Shown: positions 57,328 through 64,000 of the stretch, piece after piece | Numbering within the stretch: the first letter of the stretch is position 1 | How the letters are laid out: each line of letters opens with the position of its first letter | Assembly (NCBI GenBank): GCA_029782225.1 | Contig: JAKOVF010000308.1 | Coordinates: forward strand, 1 to 64,000 | Length of the DNA stretch: 64,000 nt | Reading direction: 5' to 3' | Source of the DNA: Chloroflexota bacterium | Lineage (GTDB): Bacteria > Chloroflexota > Anaerolineae > Anaerolineales > Villigracilaceae | The notes under the pieces: generated by a model | Database searches by the model: none | What the model was told of the DNA's origin: nothing | Seen by the model: the letters and a program-made list of their open reading frames with translations, nothing else | Made by a program: the position numbers and the translations under genes

Positions 57328-57849
57328 ATGAAAAAGACAATTTTGATCGTTGCTTTAGCCGTCCTGGCTCTCGGTGCTCTCGGCGTTGGTGTGGTCTTTG
57401 CTCAGGATGGTAACTTACCCACATACGGTCCTGGCATGATGGGTGGTGGATATGGCTGGATGCATGATTATGTTGAGCAGGCGCTGGCTGATAAGCTTGG
57501 GCTCACCGAAGCACAGGTGGAGGACCAACTCGCCGCTGGCAAGAGCATGTATCAGATCGCGCTCGATAATGGTATCGCAGAGGATCAAGTCGCATCCTTC
57601 CTGACCAAAGTCCACACCGCTGCGTTTGACAAGGCCGTGGCTGACGGAGTCATCACCCGAGAGCAGGCAGACCTTATGCTCCAGCGGATGCAGGCCAATG
57701 GCTTCAACTATGGCAATTGTCCCATGCACAATGGACAGACCGGCCAGGCTGGTCAAGGCTATGGCCCTGGAATGATGCAGAACTGGCGTGGTGGCCAGGG
57801 TGGTCGCGGTGGGATGATGGGCGGGGGTTGGCAGAACCAAAATCCTTAA
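57328..57849 (+). CDS. Small exported Gly/Met-rich protein
   Basis: 173 residues. A clear signal peptide ends at VVFAQD. The start of the mature protein (YGPGMMGGGYGWMHDY) and the tail (GYGPGMMQNWRGGQGGRGGMMGGGW) are rich in Gly and Met, and a CPMH sits between. The middle is two helix-forming repeats: ALADKLGLTEAQVEDQLAAGKSMYQIALDNGIAEDQVASFL, then VADGVITREQADLMLQRM. It resembles small periplasmic-type metal or stress proteins rich in methionine, which may bind copper. No direct partner is nearby. The function is not known. Confidence 0.75.
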   Translation: MKKTILIVALAVLALGALGVGVVFAQDGNLPTYGPGMMGGGYGWMHDYVEQALADKLGLTEAQVEDQLAAGKSMYQIALDNGIAEDQVASFLTKVHTAAFDKAVADGVITREQADLMLQRMQANGFNYGNCPMHNGQTGQAGQGYGPGMMQNWRGGQGGRGGMMGGGWQNQNP

Positions 57850-57866
57850 TTCTTGATCACTAAACG

Positions 57867-57900
57867 GAGGCCGGGTTTCGTAAGAGATCCGGCCTCTTTT
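57867..57900 (+). terminator. Terminator after the small exported protein gene
   Basis: GAGGCCGG (57867-57874) pairs with CCGGCCTC (57889-57896), then TTTTGATTT. Confidence 0.75.
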
Positions 57901-57937
57901 GATTTAAAATACAGCGGCTGTAAAGGAGGCAGGTCTG

Positions 57938-58846
57938 ATGAAAAAGTTGAAATGGATCATCCCATTGCTTTTGGTTCTGATCGTCGCGGCAGTTTATCTT
58001 TGGCCCATACCGCAGGTGCCATTCGACCAGGTTTATGCAAAGGCAGATCCAACAGAGGTCCAGTCTCTGCAAAGTTTCCGTTCGCAATACCCTCCAAAGA
58101 CCATCGAGGTCAATGGTGTGACCTGGGAATATGTTTCCCTTGGTCAAGGTTTGCAGACCATCCTTTTCCTGCACGGCATGACCGGCGCATATGACATCTG
58201 GTGGCATCAGCTTGAAGCGCTGAAATCCGACTATCGCGTCATCTCGGTGACATACCCGGTGGTGGATTCTCTCGGTGAAATGGAAGCAGGCGTGATGTCC
58301 ATTTTGGATGCGGAGGGCGTGGACAAATTCAATGTAGTGGGGACATCCCTTGGCGGCTATTTCGCGCAATATCTGGTAGCGCGTCACGCGGACCGAATAC
58401 AGGCTGCCGTTTTCGCGAACACGTTCCCGCCGAATGATTTGATCGCAGAACAAAATAAGACCATTGGCACAGCTTTACCATTTCTGCCCGAATGGCTGGT
58501 CATTGACGTGCTGCGTGGTAGCTTCGCGAGCAGCATCTATCCCGCTTCAGGAAATGATGAGTTAACGCTTGCTTTCCTGAACGAGATCAGTTACGGACGC
58601 ATGAGCAAGGCGCAGGTGGTAGGGAGGTTCCATTGTGTGGTTGAAAAATTCGATGCGCCGAAGCCACAAATCCCCCTGATGATCATCGAAGCGGATAACG
58701 ATCCGCTCGTAGCGGCAGAGCTGCGGGAGCAATTGAAGGCGCAGTATCCCACTGCGATTGTTCACACCCTTCACGCGGTGGGACACTTTCCTTATTTGAA
58801 TATGCCTGCGGAGTACACTCAGTTCTTAAGGGAGTTCTTCAAATAA
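57938..58846 (+). CDS. Alpha/beta hydrolase with N-terminal membrane anchor
   Basis: 302 residues. Residues 5-23 are hydrophobic and likely anchor or export the enzyme. The catalytic triad of the alpha/beta-hydrolase fold is visible: Ser in GTSLGGYFAQ, Asp in IIEADNDPLV, and His in AVGHFPYLN. The oxyanion motif is FLHGMTGAYDIW. The substrate is unknown; relatives include esterases and lipases. AAAGGAGG precedes the ATG. Confidence 0.87.
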   Translation: MKKLKWIIPLLLVLIVAAVYLWPIPQVPFDQVYAKADPTEVQSLQSFRSQYPPKTIEVNGVTWEYVSLGQGLQTILFLHGMTGAYDIWWHQLEALKSDYRVISVTYPVVDSLGEMEAGVMSILDAEGVDKFNVVGTSLGGYFAQYLVARHADRIQAAVFANTFPPNDLIAEQNKTIGTALPFLPEWLVIDVLRGSFASSIYPASGNDELTLAFLNEISYGRMSKAQVVGRFHCVVEKFDAPKPQIPLMIIEADNDPLVAAELREQLKAQYPTAIVHTLHAVGHFPYLNMPAEYTQFLREFFK

Positions 58847-58885
58847 ATATGGAGACGGCTGCTAGACGGTAGCCTCTATATGATT

Positions 58886-58910
58886 CAGCGTTCATGGTAA
58901 TCGAACGCTG
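58886..58910 (-). terminator. Hairpin at the end of the 58892 gene
   Basis: CAGCGTTC (58886-58893) pairs with GAACGCTG (58903-58910). It overlaps the stop codon and may end transcription of that gene. No T run is present. Confidence 0.4.
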
Positions 58911-59431
58911 AGACCGGAGTTCGGGCCCGATGGAACGCCAAGAGCAGGCACTTCATCGCCGGTGTGAGAGCGCAAATCCGTAAGCAAGTCTTCTGCTGGC
59001 AGAGTCGATTCAACCAGCGCTTCTGACTCCGGCCGAGGCTTGCGGACGGGTTTCGCGCGATATACCACCAGTTCCCCAATCCCGTCTTCGATGGCGCGGC
59101 GAGCCAGCGCACGGATGTAATACCGATTGAATTCGCTCTCGGCCAGTACCTCCGCCGCGTTCTCGGGCGTCGCCGCAATCAGATATCCCTCGCCTTTGGG
59201 CCTGCGTCGCGGCAGTGTCCGAACAATGCGTCGGTGCTCGCGTAAGTTCTTCGCCAGTGTTTCATCGCTGCCATTTTGAATGGCCTCCCGCAGCAAATCA
59301 GTGTAATCCATTTGCCCCTGTCCGCTCAAGAGAGGACTGATGTGCAGTTGATGATGATCCAGGTCAAACTGCATTTCATCTAGCATCAATTGGCGTGTAC
59401 GCTCATCCAGATTTTGATAATAAAGAGTCAT
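58892..59431 (-). CDS. Hypothetical protein with a LexA-like promoter box
   Basis: 179 residues, soluble, no signal peptide. I do not recognise the family. The first half is acidic and helical (LDERTRQLMLDEMQFDLDHHQLHISPLLSGQGQMDYTDLLREAI); a basic stretch (EHRRIVRTLPRRRPKGEGYL) follows, then AAEVLAESEFNRYYIRALARRAIEDGIGELVVYRAKPVRKPRPESEAL, and a Pro/Gly-rich tail. TLYYQNL at the start is clean, and a weak AGAAG ribosome binding site precedes it. The promoter has an extended -10 and a near-LexA dyad, hinting at damage-induced expression. The role is not known. Confidence 0.7.
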   Translation of the reverse strand: MTLYYQNLDERTRQLMLDEMQFDLDHHQLHISPLLSGQGQMDYTDLLREAIQNGSDETLAKNLREHRRIVRTLPRRRPKGEGYLIAATPENAAEVLAESEFNRYYIRALARRAIEDGIGELVVYRAKPVRKPRPESEALVESTLPAEDLLTDLRSHTGDEVPALGVPSGPNSGLSVRLP

Positions 59432-59473
59432 GGTTCACTTCTACCTTGGTAAGGAAATTCATCGGGGTTGATG

Positions 59474-59493
59474 ATTATAGCACAAGTGTTCTA
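59474..59493 (-). promoter_or_regulatory. Extended -10 promoter with LexA-like dyad
   Basis: The minus strand reads TAGAACACTTGTGCTA followed by TAAT: a TGCTATAAT extended -10 box (59474-59482) with an adjacent GAAC-ACTT-GTGC (59480-59491). This differs from GAAC-N4-GTTC by one base. The left half TAGAACAC is identical to uvrB. Confidence 0.5.
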
Positions 59494-59648
59494 AAAAGAC
59501 AATAGGGATTTCTTGGCGCCGGAAGACACGGCGCGGGGCCCCATCTCAAAGTGATTAACGTGCTGGTTAAAAGGTCATTACGCGCCTCAGTTCATGGGCG
59601 ATGAGAAAGGCCTATATACCCCCGTGGAAGATGACTTAGCCGGCGGTA

Positions 59649-60599
59649 TCAGGCTGATATGTGATCGTGAATATGATTTGCTTCACCAATGTCACAATAC
59701 AGCAAATTTGACTCGCATCCCTCGCACTCGAGTTGCAAAGTCGCGTGTTGGATGTCATATTTTCGTGAAAGGACTTCGTTCAAGTTGCGCTGGATCACAG
59801 AGCCGCTGCTGATGGCGGTGTCTGGCGTGACAATGTGAGCCGAGAGCACGCGCAGGTTTTCGCTGATGCTCCATACGTGCAAATCGTGAACATCCTGAAC
59901 GCCTTCCACTTTGCGCAGGTCGCTGAGCAGACTATCCATATTGATGTTCTGTGGTGTACTTTCGAGCAGGATATGAATGGTCTGCCGCAGGATGCCCCAT
60001 GCATTCCAGAGGATGAGGATGCCAATCAAAACACTTACCAGTGGATCCAGCCAGTTCCAGCCGGTGAAGGCGATGACGATTCCCGCGGCAACCGCGCCGA
60101 GCGTCGACAGTACATCGCCCATCAAATGCACGAACGCACTTCGGAGATTCAGATCGTTCTCACTGCCGCGGTGGACCAGCCAGGCTGTGATTGCATTGAT
60201 GAAGAAAGCCACGATGCCGACTCCGATCAAAATCGGTGCGTCCACTTCAGGCGGAGCCACGAAGCGGTGATACGCTTCATAGAAAATCCCCAGCGAGATG
60301 AGAACCAGGGTTGTCGAATTGACGAGCGCCACGAGGATACCCACGCGGTGGTAACCGTAGGTCTTGCCCGCGTTGGCCGGTTGCAAAGCGATTTTCAGCG
60401 CGTACCAGCTCAAGCCAAGCGCAATGACATCGGTGAAGTTGTGCGCTGCGTCTGTGAGCAGCGCCAGACTGTTGCCAATTATTCCCGCAATCACCTCGAC
60501 CACAACGAATGCCAGAGTCAACCCCAACGAGAGGGCAAGCCGTCGCGTCGTTTGTGTAGCGATTTCAGGAAAATGGGAATGGGTGTGATTGGAAGCCAT
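59649..60599 (-). CDS. Cation diffusion facilitator metal exporter
   Basis: 316 residues with six membrane helices and a C-terminal cytoplasmic domain. Metal-site motifs are LLTDAAHNFTDVIALGLSWY (H-x3-D) and FVHLMGDVLSTLGA (H-x3-D). An N-terminal His-rich stretch (NHTHSHF) is typical of Zn/Co/Cd exporters. The last part (VHDLHVWSISENLRVLSAHIV) is the usual dimerisation domain. It lies beside Nramp importer and UspA genes, so the region handles divalent metals. Zinc is the likely main substrate. Confidence 0.93.
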   Translation of the reverse strand: MASNHTHSHFPEIATQTTRRLALSLGLTLAFVVVEVIAGIIGNSLALLTDAAHNFTDVIALGLSWYALKIALQPANAGKTYGYHRVGILVALVNSTTLVLISLGIFYEAYHRFVAPPEVDAPILIGVGIVAFFINAITAWLVHRGSENDLNLRSAFVHLMGDVLSTLGAVAAGIVIAFTGWNWLDPLVSVLIGILILWNAWGILRQTIHILLESTPQNINMDSLLSDLRKVEGVQDVHDLHVWSISENLRVLSAHIVTPDTAISSGSVIQRNLNEVLSRKYDIQHATLQLECEGCESNLLYCDIGEANHIHDHISA

Positions 60600-60614
60600 G
60601 ATGATGGATTGAGG

Positions 60615-61541
60615 TTATCTTTCTGAAAAATTATCCTGCTGTTCTTCCTGAGGCACAAGCAAAATGGATATCTTTGTCTGGCGGACAACATTGGGAGCAA
60701 CCGAGCGTGCCCAAAAGGCACCCATGCCTGCACGCCGATGCGTGCTCAGAAGGATGAGATCTGCCTGAATGTGTTCGCCAGTTTTAGTGATGACAGAGGC
60801 CGGGTCGCCCCGGGCGATCTCTGCATTCACTTTGAAACCTTTGCGAAGGAGATCGTCCAGATGAGTCTGGAGATGCTGCTTTGTCGTCTCTTCTTTGATC
60901 TCAAGATAGGCAGTCGCAGTTCCGGGCAGCATACTGCTCGCGGCGGCCTTTTCACCGCTGAGTGTGCCAAAGGTTGGGATCACGGTCAATAGATGAAGTT
61001 CCGCACTGTACGAGTGGGCAAGCCACTCAGCATACGGCAGGCTGTCATCGTGGATGGATTCGCTGTCGAGCGGGACGAGGATGCGGCGAATCTCAAAGGG
61101 ACGCGTCCCTGCCGCTTGAGGCTGGATCAGAAAAATGGGAGTCTGACCGCCGGCCAGCACCTGTTGGGCAATGTTGCCGAAGAGCACGTCGCGAAATCCG
61201 CCTTTTCCATGAGCGCACATCACAATCAGGTCAGGTTTGAATTCTTCTGTGGCATGTTCGACAATGCTGGCAGCGACGTCTTTCACTTCGGCAGTGTGGA
61301 CGTGGGTGATCACCTTCGTTCTGTCTGGGAAGAATCTGGCAGCGACGTCTTTTAGATAGACCTCCGCCTCCTCAGGCTGAGAAAGGTGATGCTCGCTGTG
61401 AACCTCTCTGGGCGCGTCCTTCTCGATGATATGCAGAAGAGTGACCGGTGCGCTGAGAATTCCGGATAACGATGCGGCGACCGGGAGGGCGCTTTCCGCG
61501 AGTTTCGATCCATCCAGTGGGACAAGTATATTCTTGAACAT
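60615..61541 (-). CDS. Double-domain universal stress protein
   Basis: 308 residues with two UspA domains in a row. Domain 1 (FKNILVPLDGSKLAESALPVAASL, AHGKGGFRDVLFGNIAQQVL) and domain 2 (RRILVPLDSESIHDDSLPYAEWL, LSTHRRAGMGAFWARSVAPNVV) both have the ATP-binding loop, though the second has changes. It begins two bases after the Nramp gene, so the two are one operon. It may respond to metal or oxidative stress. Confidence 0.93.
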   Translation of the reverse strand: MFKNILVPLDGSKLAESALPVAASLSGILSAPVTLLHIIEKDAPREVHSEHHLSQPEEAEVYLKDVAARFFPDRTKVITHVHTAEVKDVAASIVEHATEEFKPDLIVMCAHGKGGFRDVLFGNIAQQVLAGGQTPIFLIQPQAAGTRPFEIRRILVPLDSESIHDDSLPYAEWLAHSYSAELHLLTVIPTFGTLSGEKAAASSMLPGTATAYLEIKEETTKQHLQTHLDDLLRKGFKVNAEIARGDPASVITKTGEHIQADLILLSTHRRAGMGAFWARSVAPNVVRQTKISILLVPQEEQQDNFSER

Positions 61542-61543
61542 CG

Positions 61544-62860
<1,317 letters not shown>

Positions 62861-62966
62861 ATTTGATCACTTTCTATTCTTCAGAATGATATCTTGATGA
62901 GCAACTGAACGCTTCCTTCTGCCCTGCAAACCGATTCCGTTTTCGGGGCGGCCTGCCGCTAGGATA

Positions 62967-63560
62967 CTATCCCAGTTTAGGAAAGAACCGTCCCGTTTGT
63001 TTCATATAGTTTCGATACTCATCCCCAAATTTCTCAACCAGATGTGCTTCTTCGTTGGGAGTACGAATTGCAAGCAGGATAAATGCCAGAATGGATAGAA
63101 GAATGATGAACCAGGAATCCGCGATCGTTCCCAGGGAAAGGAAAGCCAGCGTTCCAAATGTATACAGTGGATGACGGATCCACCGGTAAGGTCCGCTTGT
63201 AGCTAGTCTGTGTTCTTTGCGTGTAGCAACTGTGGGACTAATGCCTGTGCCAATGCTTTTGAACATCCAGTAGATCAACCCAAGGGAAGCAAGGCCAACG
63301 CCAACGCCGATCCATCGGACCGAATCTGCAAGTCCGATCCTGGACCATGCCATCCATGCAGGATTGACAGCGTAGATCAGCGGGCTGAACCAAAGGAATA
63401 ACCCTCCAAGTCGGAGGGCCAGAAATATGGGTTTACCTTCATCCTTCGTGGATACTTTTTCACCGGAGTCTCTATCCGCTTTGCTGCGGAAGTAGACCGA
63501 TATTGCGACGGCTGATAGAAGAATAACAGCGCTAAAAACTCGAAATATGGTTTCGTTCAT
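62967..63560 (-). CDS. Isoprenylcysteine carboxyl methyltransferase-like membrane protein
   Basis: 197 residues from the ATG preceded by GGAGA; the 14 residues before it are encoded by a palindromic repeat. It has four to five membrane helices, and the C-terminal motif SGPYRWIRHPLYTFGTL with RTPNEEAHLVEKFGDEYRNYMKQTGRFFP is typical of the ICMT/phospholipid methyltransferase group. It likely methylates a lipid or prenylated group with SAM. The substrate is unknown. It lies between the metal importer and the DtxR-type regulator. Confidence 0.85.
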   Translation of the reverse strand: MNETIFRVFSAVILLSAVAISVYFRSKADRDSGEKVSTKDEGKPIFLALRLGGLFLWFSPLIYAVNPAWMAWSRIGLADSVRWIGVGVGLASLGLIYWMFKSIGTGISPTVATRKEHRLATSGPYRWIRHPLYTFGTLAFLSLGTIADSWFIILLSILAFILLAIRTPNEEAHLVEKFGDEYRNYMKQTGRFFPKLG

Positions 63561-63570
63561 GTTTGTCTCC

Positions 63571-63602
63571 ATGTCATTGCCCCGCCCTCCTCGCAATGAC
63601 AT
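63571..63602. repeat. Short CGTCATTGCGAG-family repeat
   Basis: ATGTCATTGC (63571-63580) and GCAATGACAT (63593-63602) are perfect inverted ends of a compact copy. It lies in the gap between the regulator and the ICMT-like gene. Read as protein it forms a false 5' extension of the ICMT-like gene. Confidence 0.7.
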
Positions 63603-63603
63603 A

Positions 63604-64000
63604 CTAATCTATTTCCACATACACTTTGCCTGTGATCGGCAGTCCGAGCACATTGGATTTGCTGCCAACTTTCACGGTCAGGTTATGGTCAAAGGGTGAG
63701 TGGGCAGTGACTTCAATCCGTGCCCCGGGGATCAAGCCGAGACTCTCGACATGTCGCAGGAACGCCGGGTCCTCGCCGTGCACGCGCACCACGGTCCCTT
63801 TTTGGGTGGGGCGGAAGGCGGATAATGGTTGGGATTTATCTGTAGGCATGGTCAGATCTTCGGTGGGGATGAGGTCACCATGCGGGTCACGCGTCGGGTT
63901 GCCCAGTGCTGCGGCTATCCGCCTCTCGAAATCCTCTGAAATCACGTGTTCCAACCGGCAGGCCTCGTCATGGACTTCATCCCAGGAATAGCCAAGCGTC
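63604..64000 (-). CDS. DtxR/MntR-family metal-dependent regulator, C-terminal part (start outside window)
   Basis: The frame is open to the last base, so the gene begins beyond the window. About 131 residues remain. They begin GYSWDEVHDEACRLEHVISEDFERRIAAALGNP, the end of the dimerisation domain with metal-ligand-like Cys, Glu and His residues of the DtxR/MntR group. The C-terminal FeoA-like SH3 domain follows (VVRVHGEDPAFLRHVESLGLIPGARIEV, KSNVLGLPITGKVYVEI). It is near mntH and the CDF gene, so manganese or iron control of these genes is likely. The DNA-binding part cannot be seen. Confidence 0.9.
   Translation of the reverse strand, partial: TLGYSWDEVHDEACRLEHVISEDFERRIAAALGNPTRDPHGDLIPTEDLTMPTDKSQPLSAFRPTQKGTVVRVHGEDPAFLRHVESLGLIPGARIEVTAHSPFDHNLTVKVGSKSNVLGLPITGKVYVEID

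Noticed and set aside
59432-59648. tRNA or small RNA gene in the gap before the CDF gene
   Set aside because: No cloverleaf, no promoter and terminator pair; only a few short GC-rich palindromes.
63561-63602. N-terminal extension MSLRGGRGND of the ICMT-like protein
   Set aside because: It is encoded by the palindromic repeat; a good GGAG site precedes the later ATG.

Overview
This window reads as a stretch of ordinary chromosome from a Chloroflexota bacterium, most likely class Anaerolineae. That is an inference from style and content: many exported lipoproteins whose lipobox cysteine is followed by long Thr/Pro linkers, substrate-binding proteins that mature to C-G-T-P-A-P, CUT1 sugar importers next to GH13 enzymes, a ferritin-VIT1 protein, and moderately GC-rich DNA. 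No rRNA, tRNA, CRISPR array, integrase or transposase was seen.

Layout. 1-654 is the 3' end of S-adenosylhomocysteinase. 945-4649 encodes a very large secreted protein joining an alkaline-phosphatase-like domain to a complete 5'-nucleotidase. 4752-7541 holds a membrane histidine kinase, a DNA methyltransferase stump and a TIR-FGE-like fusion. typA follows. 9641-17424 is one minus-strand run: HPPD, an FAH-family hydrolase and homogentisate dioxygenase (tyrosine catabolism) with two lipoproteins, a cupin and a degenerate GGDEF protein packed between them, then two SH3 lipoproteins. 17641-19169 carries a beta-propeller-like lipoprotein and a DUF488 protein. 19281-24903 is rpsO-pnp and a three-gene ABC-2 exporter. 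25044-27174 is a plus-strand set of two lipoproteins and a sirtuin.

27224-43671 is a 16-kb minus-strand alpha-glucan/sugar locus: ROK regulator, a first CUT1 importer (binding protein and two permeases), an MFS transporter, a Gfo/Idh/MocA oxidoreductase, an MsmX/UgpC-type ATPase, a second CUT1 importer, an exported alpha-amylase lipoprotein and two cytoplasmic neopullulanase-like GH13 enzymes. The simplest model is that the anchored amylase cuts glucan outside the cell, the importers take up the oligosaccharides using the one ATPase present, and the cytoplasmic enzymes finish hydrolysis.

43854-48740 has a ferritin-VIT1 protein, enolase, CTP synthase and a Roadblock/LC7 protein. 48862-57197 is a plus-strand group of a membrane-anchored protein, pth, mfd, uvrB and an FHA-adenylate-cyclase-like protein. 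Two nucleotide-excision-repair genes are adjacent, and uvrB has a LexA-like box at its promoter. 57328-58846 has a small exported Gly/Met-rich protein and an alpha/beta hydrolase. 58892-64000 has an unrecognised protein, then metal homeostasis genes: a CDF exporter, a double UspA protein, an Nramp importer, an ICMT-like membrane methyltransferase and the 3' end of a DtxR/MntR-family regulator.

The most unusual features are: the TIR-FGE-like fusion beside a methyltransferase stump; three different in-frame repeat insertions inside mfd, one of which recurs in a neighbouring gene; several families of dispersed palindromic repeats; four uncharacterised genes inside the tyrosine operon; three separate tandem duplications of lipoprotein genes; and an unknown gene (58892-59431) whose promoter carries a near-match to the uvrB LexA-like box. 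I did not find one clear, complete, previously undescribed system. The best candidates are the TIR-FGE locus and the tyrosine-operon insert.
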